From: Sphingopyxis bauzanensis
GTDB taxonomy: Bacteria > Pseudomonadota > Alphaproteobacteria > Sphingomonadales > Sphingomonadaceae
Direction of reading: 5' to 3'
Length of the DNA: 64,000 nucleotides
Assembly (NCBI RefSeq): GCF_002205675.1
Contig: NZ_NISK01000003.1
Coordinates: forward strand, 186,001-250,000
A program made the position numbers and the translations under genes. Numbering within the stretch: the stretch's first letter is position 1; each line of letters begins with the position of its first letter. The notes under the pieces were generated by a model. That model was not told the origin of the DNA and made no database searches. It worked only from the letters and a program-made list of their open reading frames with translations. This document shows, one piece after another, positions 35,355-43,483 of the stretch.

Positions 35355-36164
35355 ATGGTTCGCCCGCTCGGATTTCTCGTCGGCCTCGGTTTCATTGCCG
35401 CACTGGTGCTCGCGATCTTTACGACGCCGCTCAGCAATGAGCCGAATGTCGCCTATTCCTTCGTCAAGCACCCGCGCCATGTGAAGCTGGCGAGTGACGG
35501 CCTGGTGCCGCACTGGGACAAGGCGCAGTTGCAGCGCGGCATGCAGGTGTACAAAGAGGTCTGCTCGGCCTGCCACAGCCTGAACCTCGTCGCGTTCCGC
35601 AACATTCAGGATCTGGGCTATACCGAAGGCCAGGTGAAGACCTTTGCCAAGGGCTTCCAGGTGCCGTCGATCAACCCCGATACGGGCGAAGTTGCAACGC
35701 GCGATGGCTTGTCGTCGGATCATTTCCCGGCGCCCTACGCCAATGACGTTGCGGCACGCGCGGCGAACAACAATGCGATCCCGCCCGACCTGTCGCTGAT
35801 CACCAAGGCACGCGAAGGCGGCAAGGATTATATCTATTCACTGCTGACCGGCTATCAGAACCCGCCCGCGAACCTGCCTGCCGAGCTGAAGCCGGGAACG
35901 GGGCTCCACTACAACCCCTATTTCTCGAACCTGAATCTCGCGATGGCGAAGCCGCTTGCGGACAATCAGGTGACCTATGCCGACGGCACCAAGGCGAGCG
36001 TTGATCAGATGTCGAAGGACGTCACCGCATTCCTCGTCTGGACAGCGGAGCCGAAGCTGGTGAAGCGCGTGCAGGTCGGTTGGGCCGTATTCTTCTTCCT
36101 GCTGATCTTCACCGTGCTGGCCTATCTGTCGTACCGCAACATCTGGGCCGACAAGAAGCATTGA
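35355..36164 (+). CDS. petC: Cytochrome c1
   Basis: This is the 269-residue heme protein of the bc1 complex. The heme attachment motif CSACH is at residues 70-74, preceded by the short N-terminal hydrophobic leader; a C-terminal anchor helix lies around residues 240-260 (VGWAVFFFLLIFTVLAYLSY) ending in the charged DKKH. ATG 35355 is preceded by AGGAG; the 31-base gap to petB fits one transcript. The methionine axial ligand lies in the NLAMAKPL region. Confidence 0.96.
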   Translation: MVRPLGFLVGLGFIAALVLAIFTTPLSNEPNVAYSFVKHPRHVKLASDGLVPHWDKAQLQRGMQVYKEVCSACHSLNLVAFRNIQDLGYTEGQVKTFAKGFQVPSINPDTGEVATRDGLSSDHFPAPYANDVAARAANNNAIPPDLSLITKAREGGKDYIYSLLTGYQNPPANLPAELKPGTGLHYNPYFSNLNLAMAKPLADNQVTYADGTKASVDQMSKDVTAFLVWTAEPKLVKRVQVGWAVFFFLLIFTVLAYLSYRNIWADKKH

Positions 36165-36192
36165 GGCATAAGGGCAGGGCGATTGTAACCAC

Positions 36193-36747
36193 ATGATCGC
36201 CCTGCCGCCCCAACCCGACCTCGACCTGGCGTCGCTGGTCCGCACCATTCCCGACTTTCCCAAGCGGGGCATCCAGTTTCGTGACATCACGACGCTGATC
36301 GGCGACGCCGCCGGGTTTGCCGAATGCGTGCGCCGTTTGAGCGCATTGGCCTCGGCCCACCGCCCCGACTTCATTGTCGCGGTCGAAGCGCGCGGCTTCC
36401 TGTTTGGCGCGGCGATGGCGACGGCGATGGGGCTGGGGCTTGTCCCAGTGCGCAAGGCGGGAAAGCTGCCCGGCGTGACGATCGGGGTCGATTATCAACT
36501 CGAATATGGCGTCGACCGGCTGGAACTGCACGAAGGCGCGGTGCTGCCGGGGCATCGCGTCGTGCTGGTCGACGATTTGCTCGCGACCGGCGGCACAATC
36601 CTCGCGACCGCAGAATTAATGCGCAACGTCGGGGCTGAGGTGGCGGCGGCGCTGTTCGTCATCGACCTACCCGATTTGGGCGGTTCGGAACGCTTGTCGG
36701 CGGTTGGGCTGCATTGCGAGACGCTGATCGCCTTCGACGGGGATTAG
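36193..36747 (+). CDS. apt: Adenine phosphoribosyltransferase
   Basis: This 184-residue purine salvage enzyme makes AMP from adenine and PRPP. The PRPP-binding motif VVLVDDLLATGGT lies near residues 123-135, FPKRGIQFRDITTLI near the start, and GVDYQLEYG near residues 98-106. It follows petC by 28 bases and may be co-transcribed with it. The end is near an interrupted palindromic repeat. Confidence 0.95.
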   Translation: MIALPPQPDLDLASLVRTIPDFPKRGIQFRDITTLIGDAAGFAECVRRLSALASAHRPDFIVAVEARGFLFGAAMATAMGLGLVPVRKAGKLPGVTIGVDYQLEYGVDRLELHEGAVLPGHRVVLVDDLLATGGTILATAELMRNVGAEVAAALFVIDLPDLGGSERLSAVGLHCETLIAFDGD

Positions 36748-36854
36748 GCTGCTTCAGGCTGGGCAGCGGACAATCGTCGCCCCCGCGAAGGCGGGGGTCG
36801 CCATCGGCCTTCTCCTGCGTCGCCGCGCAAACCGACAACGGCCCCGCCTTCGCG

Positions 36855-37918
36855 CTAAGGGATGCACACATTTGGTTTGTGATTGTTGACATTGAAGTGA
36901 TGGCCTGATTCGATGAAGCTTTCCTTGGTAGAGAGCGGACAGAATGACGACATCATCGGTGCTTGCGGGCGATTTTGGAGACGAGCGGCTGTCAAAAAGG
37001 GGGGTCTTCTGCTCGACCGAATGGTCGCGCATGAGAGCATCTGCCTTCGACGGCTGGCAGGCGGCAGCCGCAGTGGCATTGTGGGATTTTCGTGTTTTCT
37101 CGCGAACCGACGGGTGACGGCGGAAGCCGTTATCGATGGCTGGGGAGAAGAGCTTGCGGCTTCTTGCCAGGGTCTGCACGTTTTGGCGATCCAGGACACC
37201 AGCGAGATCAATTTCACCACGACGAAAGGGCGAGATCGCGGTCTTGGGGCGATCGGCAAAGGCACGGGGCGCGGTGTGTTGCTTCACGCGATGTTGGGTC
37301 TGGATGCCGAAACGGGCGGGATCCTGGGCCTGGCATGGGGACGGATCTGGACGCGTAGCGAATCGGCCATGCGCCCTCACAAGCTCCGTCCCCTGTCGGA
37401 GAAGGAATCGGGGCGGTGGCTGACCACCGCGCAGGCGGCGAAGTCCGTCCTGCGTCAGGCGTCAATGGTGACGGAGGTCAGCGATCGTGAGAGCGATCTT
37501 TACGAGAAATGGGCGTATGTTCCGGAGCCTGACTTCCATATTCTAACCCGCGCCATGCACGATCGGCCGATCGAGGAAGGTGGCGGCAAGCTTTCGGCAG
37601 CGCCGCTGCAGCTGGCGGGCACAGCTTCGATCGAGCTTCGCGCGCGACCCGGCCGCCCAGCCCGCACCGCCGATCTGGAAACGCGTTTCGCGCGGGTTAC
37701 GAGCGCTTTTGCCAGAACTCGAAGGCTAAACCGCCCTCCAGAAAAATCCCCACCCCCCTCGATCCCTAGCATGGGCCGCATGGATCATCGCAAAACTCGG
37801 CGGATGGGATGGATATCCCAAATCAAAACCTCCAGGCCCCATCACTTTCCGCCATGGCCTCCAACACTTCCGTTCCATCGCGCTCAGATGGAGACTAGGA
37901 AATGTGTGAATCGCCTAA
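36855..37918 (+). mobile_element. Decayed IS4-type insertion sequence
   Basis: This element is 1064 bp long. Its ends CTAAGGGATGCACACATTT (36855-36873) and the complement of TTAGGCGATTCACACATTT (37900-37918) match at 15 of 19 positions. A perfect 10-bp duplication CGCCTTCGCG is on each side (36845-36854, 37919-37928). The transposase inside is frameshifted and lacks its middle-to-C-terminal part. At about 1.06 kb it is shorter than intact IS4-type elements (about 1.4 kb). Confidence 0.85.
36944..37909 (+). pseudogene. Remnant of an IS4-family transposase
   Basis: The frame opens at ATG 36944 (MTTSSVLAGDFGDERLSKRG). Homology then continues in the -1 frame (GLLLDRMVAHESICLRRLAG) after the run AAAAAGGGGGG at 36994-37004. 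The DDE-type core continues to about 37690 with IQDTSEINFTT, SDRESDLYEKWAY and the GRPART region. After that the sequence jumps to the C-terminal tail (ALQKNPHPP, LGGWDGYPKSKPPGPITFRH, ending RWRLGNV at 37909) in yet another frame with a stop before it. The YREK-type glutamate region is missing, so the enzyme cannot be active. The open frame continues past the IS by chance. Confidence 0.85.
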
Positions 37919-37961
37919 CGCCTTCGCGGGGGCGACGACTGGTTTTGGTCGATAGCGCAAC

Positions 37962-37989
37962 AAAAAAGGCCCGCGCCGGAGCGCGGGCC
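37962..37989 (-). terminator. Intrinsic terminator of the DUF1134 gene
   Basis: Read on the minus strand, GGCCCGCGC (37989-37981) pairs perfectly with GCGCGGGCC (37976-37968) around a four-base loop and is followed by TTTTTT (37967-37962). It is 28 bases past the DUF1134 stop codon. Confidence 0.9.
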
Positions 37990-38016
37990 ATTGTTTCGGT
38001 CAAAATTGCCGGGCCG

Positions 38017-38790
38017 TCAGAACGGCACCCAATTCTGCTTCTTGCGGAACTTCATATAGCCGACGTTCGCACCCAGTCGCGCGCCGACGCCGACGCGGAT
38101 CGGGATCAGGACGACGTCGCCGCGGCGCAGGTAGCTCGCGTTGAAGCCGCCGAGCAGGTAGGCGGCGCCTTCGCCTGCCGGATAGCGCTTGTAGAGCTCT
38201 TCGCTGTCGAACAGATTATAGACGAGAACGAAGGTGTTGCCGGCGTTCGCGCCCGCGTCGAAACCGATCGACGGGCCGGTCCAATATGCGGGTAACTCGC
38301 CCTCGATCTTGTGATGCAGTGTGCCCGAACCATAACGCACGCCAAGTACCAGCGCGCCGCCGGCTTCGCGGCCGACGATATAGGCGTTGGGCTCGCCCTG
38401 TTTCTTGAGGATGTCCTCGATCAGCCCGGCCAGTCCCTGCGCACCCTTGCCGAACACGCCCTCGGCAGCGCCGATCAGGTCGTCCTGCTTATAAGTGGCG
38501 GTATCCTCGGTAATGACAGTGGTCGTTGTCATATCGCTGGGGGTCGCGGTGCCGTCGGCGGGAGCCGCGCTCGTCTGCTGGTCACCGGTGGCCAGGTCGC
38601 TGTCGTAATTGATGACCTCGTCGGTGGCATCGCTCGACACCGGCGGGGGCGGGGTGGGGTTGTCGAGATCGGAATCGATCGCGGTGTTCGGATCGAATTC
38701 GCGCATCTGGGCTGCGGCAGGAACCGGCGATAGCGCCAAGCCCAAAGCGGCTGCCGCCGCCAAGGCAAAGCTGGTGAACGTTTTTCGCAT
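38017..38790 (-). CDS. DUF1134 domain secreted protein
   Basis: This is a 257-residue exported protein. The start at 38790 opens a signal peptide (RKTFTSFALAAAAALGLALS, cleavage after PAAA-Q). Residues about 25-100 are a disordered Pro/Asp/Thr-rich linker. The DUF1134 domain follows (GAAEGVFGKGAQGLAGLIED, VLGVRYGSGTL, PSIGFDAGANAGNTFVLVYNL, YLRRGDVVLIPIRVGVGARL). The family is an envelope protein of unknown role in alphaproteobacteria, with a glycine-rich fold like that of Ysc84/SYLF lipid-binding proteins (the latter is inference). It has its own strong terminator. Confidence 0.88.
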   Translation of the reverse strand: MRKTFTSFALAAAAALGLALSPVPAAAQMREFDPNTAIDSDLDNPTPPPPVSSDATDEVINYDSDLATGDQQTSAAPADGTATPSDMTTTTVITEDTATYKQDDLIGAAEGVFGKGAQGLAGLIEDILKKQGEPNAYIVGREAGGALVLGVRYGSGTLHHKIEGELPAYWTGPSIGFDAGANAGNTFVLVYNLFDSEELYKRYPAGEGAAYLLGGFNASYLRRGDVVLIPIRVGVGARLGANVGYMKFRKKQNWVPF

Positions 38791-38962
38791 GTCTGACCCC
38801 CAAAATTCGAACGGTGCGTGCGCACCGAAACCGGCGTTAATCATGACTCGGTTTGCGCGGCGGGCAATGAACCGGCGATGACCCGAGTCGATTTTGCGCC
38901 AGACCGAATCGATTGCACGACAAAATGCGGGGTTGTCGCCGAATCCAGCGAAATCTTAGGCG

Positions 38963-38991
38963 TTGCGGGGCGCGAAGTGCATGGCTATAGC
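38963..38991 (+). promoter_or_regulatory. Promoter of tRNA-Ser
   Basis: TTGCGG at 38963-38968 and TATAGC at 38986-38991 are separated by 17 bases, 42 bases before the mature tRNA start. The rest of the 242-base gap between the DUF1134 gene and the tRNA shows nothing I can name. Confidence 0.6.
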
Positions 38992-39032
38992 GACCCGCCT
39001 AGGCCAACTGTCGTTAGCGCGACAGACCATGC

Positions 39033-39124
39033 GGAGACGTGGGTGAGTGGCTGAAACCAACGGTTTGCTAAACCGTCGTGCTGTGAATGCGGCACCGAGG
39101 GTTCGAATCCCTCCGTCTCCGCCA
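39033..39124 (+). tRNA. tRNA-Ser (anticodon GCT)
   Basis: The 92-base gene has acceptor arm GGAGACG / CGTCTCC, anticodon stem ACGGT / ACCGT around loop TTGCTAA (anticodon GCT), a long variable arm as required for serine, T-arm GAGGGTTCGAATCCCTC, and an encoded CCA end. It reads AGC/AGT codons. Confidence 0.96.
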
Positions 39125-39152
39125 CTTCTTTCTCTATGCTGGCTTCGCGCAA

Positions 39153-39875
39153 TTAGCGGCGCGGTTCCAGCCACCAGCTTTGCCGCCAGCCATAGGCGCT
39201 TGTGATGGCATCGCCTGCGGCATTGGTCGCGGGTTTGAAACGGAAGCGGTCCTCGATCAGGCGGCACGTCGTGGCATCAAGTGCCGCATCGCCGCTGGAG
39301 CGTGACACGCGGCATCCAGTAACGCGGCCCGTCGGCTGGATCGTGAAGCGGACCTCGACCTCGCCGCCGACGCGGGCGCGACTGGCGGCGGCGGGATAGT
39401 CGCGGTCGCGGATGGTGCCGCTTTGCCATACCGCCTTGCTACCGCCGCCGGTGCCGCTGCCCGAGCCACCGGCGCCAGCACCGTCGCCGCGCCCGCCTGC
39501 GCCTGATCCGACGCCCGGGTTGGGCGTGGCGCCCGCCGATACCTCATTGCCCGTACCCGGCAGCGACGCAGCGGTGATCGGCGGAATGATCGGCGGCAGC
39601 TGGTGTTTGGGGGCGGCGACCGGCGCTGCCTTCGCGTGCTGGTTCGCCGCTGAAGCCTTGCCGCTCGCGGCGTCGCTAGCGACGGCTTGCGGTAGTGGTG
39701 GCTCAGGCGGCGGCGGCGCGGGAATGGCGACGGACGAGATGGCTTCGCTGACCTTGCGAACGACGTCGAGGTCAAGGCCGCTGGCCAAGCCGAATCCGAC
39801 CGCAACGACTGCGAGCACAGCGCCGCCGCCCGACACGATCCGTTGCCGCTTGGAAATCTGCCCGGTATAGGCCAT
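39153..39875 (-). CDS. TonB-like energy transducer protein
   Basis: This 240-residue protein has the TonB plan: a single N-terminal membrane helix (GGAVLAVVAVGFGLASGL), a proline-rich periplasmic stretch (PAPPPPEPPLPQ, then Gly/Ser repeats), and a C-terminal TonB domain (DYPAAASRARVGGEVEVRFT, DRFRFKPAT). It would transmit proton-motive force to receptors such as that at 5856. The start is uncertain: ATG 39875 (taken), ATG 39887 or GTG 39902. No exbB or exbD is adjacent. Confidence 0.82.
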   Translation of the reverse strand: MAYTGQISKRQRIVSGGGAVLAVVAVGFGLASGLDLDVVRKVSEAISSVAIPAPPPPEPPLPQAVASDAASGKASAANQHAKAAPVAAPKHQLPPIIPPITAASLPGTGNEVSAGATPNPGVGSGAGGRGDGAGAGGSGSGTGGGSKAVWQSGTIRDRDYPAAASRARVGGEVEVRFTIQPTGRVTGCRVSRSSGDAALDATTCRLIEDRFRFKPATNAAGDAITSAYGWRQSWWLEPRR

Positions 39876-39920
39876 CGCTCGCCCCATAATGCGCGTCGTC
39901 ACGCGCCTACCGCGGCTGGC

Positions 39921-40790
39921 TTAGAGGAAATCGTCTAGCGTGGACATGAACCGGTCGAACTGGTCGTGGTGCAGCCAGTGGCCGGCGTTTTCGAACTCGA
40001 TCACCTTGGCGGTCTTGAAAGACGCGAGGCGTCCGTCGCGTTCGGGGTTCGAAGCCCAGCTGTTCGCGCCATAGAGTAGCAGAGTGGGGCAGGTGATCGC
40101 GCCCCACAGCGCCGCAATGTCCTCCTGCGGCATGTCAAAGGCGGGCCAGACGTTGAGATAATTGTCGAACTTCCAGCTCCAGCTGCCATCCTCATTGCGG
40201 CTGATTCCGTGGATCGTCAGGTGGCGCGCCTGCGCCTCGGTCAGATAGCCGTTCTCGCCCATCATGCGCGCGAGCGCGTCGTCAATGGTGGCGTAGCGCC
40301 GCGGCGTGCGCCCGGCGGCTTGGCGCTTGTCGTCGATCCATTTACGGACGCGTTCGGCATAAGGTTTGGCCGCGCGCTCGGCGATGATCTTGGGTGAGGG
40401 GCCAAGTCCTTCGATCGCAACGAGCTTGCGGACGTTCTCCGGATAGAGGCCGGTGTAGCGCAACGCGATATTGCCGCCCATCGAATGCGCGACGATGCTC
40501 ACCGGTCCCAGATCGAGCTGGTGGACCAGCTGTGCCAGGTCGTACACGAAGCCGTCCATCGCGTAATTGCCGTCGGGCGACCAAGCGCTGTCGCCGTGGC
40601 CGCGCAGATCGGGAGCAATGATGTGATATCGGTCGCGCAGCTTTTCGGCGACCCAGTCCCAGTTGCGGCAATGATCGCGCCCGCCATGGACGAGCAGCAG
40701 CGGCCGCGCGCCGCGATTTCCCCAATCGACATAGTGCAGCTTCAGCCGCTGCGAGATGAAGCTGTTCGAGGTGGGGCCGGCACTTGCCAT
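39921..40790 (-). CDS. Alpha/beta hydrolase
   Basis: This is a 289-residue serine hydrolase. The nucleophile elbow AHSMGG holds the catalytic Ser, the oxyanion HGGRDHCRNWDWV segment precedes it, and the terminal GHWLHHDQFDRF supplies the catalytic His. APDLRGHGDSAWSPDG is the usual family loop. Start at 40790 (MASAGPTSN); upstream in-frame sequence is unlike the family. Substrate unknown. It is divergent from the SDR gene. Confidence 0.87.
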   Translation of the reverse strand: MASAGPTSNSFISQRLKLHYVDWGNRGARPLLLVHGGRDHCRNWDWVAEKLRDRYHIIAPDLRGHGDSAWSPDGNYAMDGFVYDLAQLVHQLDLGPVSIVAHSMGGNIALRYTGLYPENVRKLVAIEGLGPSPKIIAERAAKPYAERVRKWIDDKRQAAGRTPRRYATIDDALARMMGENGYLTEAQARHLTIHGISRNEDGSWSWKFDNYLNVWPAFDMPQEDIAALWGAITCPTLLLYGANSWASNPERDGRLASFKTAKVIEFENAGHWLHHDQFDRFMSTLDDFL

Positions 40791-40915
40791 CGGTTCGTCC
40801 TTGCTGTCTGTTCCAGTTTCAAAAGGCGACTGATCGCAATCCGTCAACCCCGCATTATGCACAATGGCGGTGGATACGGGTGGCGCCGATAAGAGAAGCA
40901 AGGGAGAGAAGCACG

Positions 40916-41707
40916 ATGACGACATTTCGGGATAATCTGCTCGCTGGTAAGACGACTTTCGTCGCCGGCGGCACCAGCGGCATCAATCTGGGTATCGCCA
41001 AACGCTTTGCAGAGCTGGGCGCCAAGGTCGCAGTGGCGGGGCGTGACCCCGATAAGGCAGCGCGTGCGGCCGCTGAGATCGGCGCGGGGGCGATCGGTTT
41101 GTCTGCCGATGTGCGCGATTATGCGGCGATTCGCGGCGCGATGGAGCAGGTCGCCGATCAGCTCGGCCCGATGGACATCGTGATTTCGGGCGCAGCGGGC
41201 AATTTCCTCGCCCTCGCGCTCGGCATGTCGGCGAACGCATTCCGGACCGTCGTCGATATCGACCTTAACGGCACTTTCAACGTGTTCCGCGGCTGTCACG
41301 ATCTGCTCAAGCGCCCCGGCGCGTCGCTGATCGCGATCACCGCAGGGCAGGCGGTCAACGCCTCCGCGTTGCAGGTTCACGCCTGCGCTGCGAAGGCGGG
41401 GATCAACCAGTTGATTCGCGTGCTGGCGCTGGAATGGGGGCCGGAGGTGCGGGTGAACGGCATTTCGCCGGGGCCGATCGCCGATACCGAAGGGATGAAG
41501 CGGCTCGCCCCCGATGCCGAAACCCGCCAGTCGCATTTTGACCGCATCGCGATGAAGCGCTGGGGCAAGATCGAGGAGGTTGCCGAATCGGCAGTGTTCC
41601 TCTGCTCACCTGCCGCAGGCTACATCACCGGCACAATCCTCGACTGTGACGGCGGCAGCCAGGTCGGCGACGCCTCACGCGGCGATCTGGCGCGCGGGAT
41701 GGCTTGA
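40916..41707 (+). CDS. SDR family oxidoreductase of the 2,4-dienoyl-CoA reductase type
   Basis: This is a 263-residue short-chain dehydrogenase with the nucleotide loop AGGTSGINLGIAKRF. In place of the usual Tyr-x-x-x-Lys it has VHACAAKAG, with no tyrosine four residues before the lysine; this HxxxAK form, together with EWGPEVRVNGISPGPIADTEG, matches the peroxisomal-type 2,4-dienoyl-CoA reductases (DECR2 group). It would then reduce polyunsaturated acyl-CoA during beta-oxidation. ATG 40916 follows AGGGAGAG. A terminator ends the gene. Confidence 0.85.
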   Translation: MTTFRDNLLAGKTTFVAGGTSGINLGIAKRFAELGAKVAVAGRDPDKAARAAAEIGAGAIGLSADVRDYAAIRGAMEQVADQLGPMDIVISGAAGNFLALALGMSANAFRTVVDIDLNGTFNVFRGCHDLLKRPGASLIAITAGQAVNASALQVHACAAKAGINQLIRVLALEWGPEVRVNGISPGPIADTEGMKRLAPDAETRQSHFDRIAMKRWGKIEEVAESAVFLCSPAAGYITGTILDCDGGSQVGDASRGDLARGMA

Positions 41708-41722
41708 GCTCAAGCCGAAAGT

Positions 41723-41759
41723 AAAAACGCCGCCAACCCAGCTGGGTGGCGGCGTTTTT
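41723..41759. terminator. Bidirectional intrinsic terminator
   Basis: AAAAACGCCGCC and GGCGGCGTTTTT form the stem with ACCCA / TGGGT continuing it around a two-base loop. The T-run on one strand and the A-run on the other let it serve both the SDR gene and the tRNA-Val transcribed toward it. Confidence 0.9.
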
Positions 41760-41761
41760 AA

Positions 41762-41836
41762 TGGTGGGCGTGGCAAGGATTGAACTTGCGACCCCTGCGA
41801 TGTCAACACAGTGCTCTACCACTGAGCTACACGCCC
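41762..41836 (-). tRNA. tRNA-Val (anticodon GAC)
   Basis: The minus-strand gene, 75 bases with encoded CCA, has acceptor GGGCGTG / CACGCCC, D-arm with AGCTCAGTGGTAGAGC, anticodon stem CTGTG / CGCAG around TTGACAT (anticodon GAC), and T-arm GGGTCGCAAGTTCAATCC. It reads GTC/GTT codons. Confidence 0.95.
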
Positions 41837-41906
41837 ATCCCTTGGGGTGACGGCCCCCTAATATCCCCGGCCACGCTTGGCAAGCCCTTCGCGCCCGATA
41901 GCGTCG

Positions 41907-42284
41907 TTATTGTTGGCTCGACCGATCGGCGCGGCCGAACAGATTGTCGACTTCGCGGACCAGATCTTTCAGGTGGAACGGCTTCGACAGCAGCTTTGCC
42001 TGCGGCACATTTTCCTCGGCGCGCAGCGACACGGCGGCGAAACCGGTGATGAACATCACCTGCGTCTGCGGCGCGACCTTGGCGGTATGTTGTGCCAGTT
42101 CGATCCCGTCCATTTCGGGCATGACGATGTCCGATAGCAGGAGGTCGAAGGTGCCCGAATCGATATAGGGCACCGCTGCGGTGCCGCGATCGACCGCCGT
42201 GACATGGTAACCGGCGCTGGTCAGCGCGCGCGCCAGATATTCGCGCATCACGTCATCGTCTTCGGCCAGAAGAATGCGAATCAT
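41907..42284 (-). CDS. cpdR: CpdR-type single-domain response regulator
   Basis: This is a 125-residue receiver protein with no output domain. The acidic pocket is MIRILLAEDDDV, phospho-acceptor Asp52 is in LLLSDIVMPEMDG, and the switch lysine is in LLSKPFHLKDLV. The near-identity of plan to Caulobacter CpdR (adaptor for ClpXP-mediated cell-cycle proteolysis, switched off by phosphorylation through CckA-ChpT) supports the name. Start at 42284; a longer in-frame reading lacks the family N-terminus. Monocistronic and divergent from the amidohydrolase gene. Confidence 0.9.
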   Translation of the reverse strand: MIRILLAEDDDVMREYLARALTSAGYHVTAVDRGTAAVPYIDSGTFDLLLSDIVMPEMDGIELAQHTAKVAPQTQVMFITGFAAVSLRAEENVPQAKLLSKPFHLKDLVREVDNLFGRADRSSQQ

Positions 42285-42426
42285 ATTGAAATCAATCCCC
42301 TGATCCCTCGACGCGGCCGTTCCGGTCGGTGGCATGCTTAATGCGAAATCCGCCATAGCGTCAGAGATTTAACAAATTGACTTGGCAGCGCTGGATTCAC
42401 CGCGGTTTTTTTGCCACCCATGACCC

Positions 42427-43302
42427 ATGCGATCCCGCACCATCCCGCCCGCCGCCATCGCTGTCAACCGGCCTGAGGCGATCAGCCCGGTGGTCGTATC
42501 GGTGCCGCACGCGGGAAGGCTGTATCCGCCCGAAATTTTGGCGGCGGCCCGAGTCGGGCAGGCCGATCTCGAACGACTCGAAGACAGCTGGTGCGATTTG
42601 ATCGCGGCGAGCGCCGTGGGTGCCGGGGCCACCGTGGTGCAGGCTCTGTGGGCGCGCGCGGTCGCGGACTGCAATCGCGCTGAGGGACAGATGGCACCGG
42701 GCGAGGTCGCCATGCCGCTGCGCGCGCAATTTTCGGCGCCGGGGCGCAAGGAGCGCGCCGGACTGGGTGTGGTCCCGACGCGGCTGGCGGATTGCGGGCC
42801 GCTATGGAAACGACCGATCGACCAAGCCGCGCTGCAATGGCGGCTCGAATCCTTTCATCGGCCCTATCATGCGGTGTTGTCCGACGCCCTAGCGGCGGCG
42901 CGCGACCGGTTCGGCTATGCGATCCTGCTCGACCTCCATTCGATGCCGTCAATCCCGATCGGGCAGCCGGGTCATGGCGCGCGTATCGTCATCGGCGATC
43001 ATTTCGGCGTTACATCGAGCGAGTGGCTCGTCGATCTCGTGCTGGCTGCGGCGAACAACCTGAACGAGCCGGTCTCGCGCAACCAGCCCTATGCCGGCGG
43101 CCATATCATTCGAACCCACGGCAATCCGGGGCAGGCGATTCACGCTGTGCAGATCGAGATTGACCGGCGCCTTTATCTGACCGCCGATCGTCTGCCCGAT
43201 TCTCATCGCATTGCCGTCATGGCACGGTGGTTTGCCGATCTCGTCAGCGCGGCCGCCCGAGCGCGCCCAGCCCCTGAAATCATAGTTCAGGCCGCCGAAT
43301 AA
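42427..43302 (+). CDS. N-formylglutamate amidohydrolase family protein
   Basis: This is a 291-residue predicted metal-dependent hydrolase of the FGase family. SPVVVSVPHAGRLYPPEI near the N-terminus, the arginine-rich ARAVADCNRAEG, then LLDLHSMPSIPIGQPGHGARIVIGDHFG and NQPYAGGHIIRTHGNP are the conserved metal and substrate segments. The classical enzyme ends one branch of histidine degradation, but no hut genes are adjacent, so the substrate may differ. Confidence 0.86.
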   Translation: MRSRTIPPAAIAVNRPEAISPVVVSVPHAGRLYPPEILAAARVGQADLERLEDSWCDLIAASAVGAGATVVQALWARAVADCNRAEGQMAPGEVAMPLRAQFSAPGRKERAGLGVVPTRLADCGPLWKRPIDQAALQWRLESFHRPYHAVLSDALAAARDRFGYAILLDLHSMPSIPIGQPGHGARIVIGDHFGVTSSEWLVDLVLAAANNLNEPVSRNQPYAGGHIIRTHGNPGQAIHAVQIEIDRRLYLTADRLPDSHRIAVMARWFADLVSAAARARPAPEIIVQAAE

Positions 43303-43412
43303 AAAACCACCCCGTACCGAAGTACGAGGTGGCCAGGGTCCAGGGAGGACGCGCCCGCGTCAAGGTGACGGGGCACTCACCGCGATGGAAAGGGGGAAAA
43401 CCATGGCGGCGT
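43301..43412 (-). ncRNA. Candidate small RNA with UUCG-capped terminator
   Basis: On the minus strand a promoter-like pair (43419-43447) is followed by about 110 bases ending in a hairpin CCACCTCGTAC / GTACGGGGTGG (43332-43307) with a TTCG tetraloop and a run of six T (43306-43301). No credible gene lies inside; a 14-codon frame from 43404 is without ribosome site. An exposed CCTCCC (43348-43343) resembles the anti-Shine-Dalgarno loops of trans-acting alphaproteobacterial small RNAs. The hairpin could instead only end a tRNA-Pro read-through transcript. Confidence 0.5.
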
Positions 43413-43418
43413 AAAACA

Positions 43419-43447
43419 AATCTAGGATGTTGTTTGCCGACTTACAA
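43419..43447 (-). promoter_or_regulatory. Candidate promoter of the small RNA
   Basis: On the minus strand, TTGTAA at 43447-43442 and TAGATT at 43424-43419 are separated by 17 bases. It lies between tRNA-Pro and the terminator-tailed segment, giving that segment its own start. Confidence 0.45.
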
Positions 43448-43483
43448 GAAGCGACGGAGCAGAATTTGTAATATGCAGGAAAT

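Larger units (their letters stand above)
36775..37937. repeat. Family C palindrome split by an insertion sequence
   Basis: The 19-base arm CGTCGCCCCCGCGAAGGCG at 36775-36793 has its exact reverse complement at 37919-37937. Removing the IS at 36855-37918 and one copy of its target duplication leaves an ordinary REP-type hairpin with a loop of about 50 bases. The insertion therefore happened in the right arm of a pre-existing repeat. Confidence 0.8.

Noticed and set aside
37910..38295. Continuation of the IS4 transposase frame beyond the element
   Set aside because: The frame is open by chance past the inverted repeat, a terminator and the antisense of the DUF1134 gene; the protein homology stops at the IS end.
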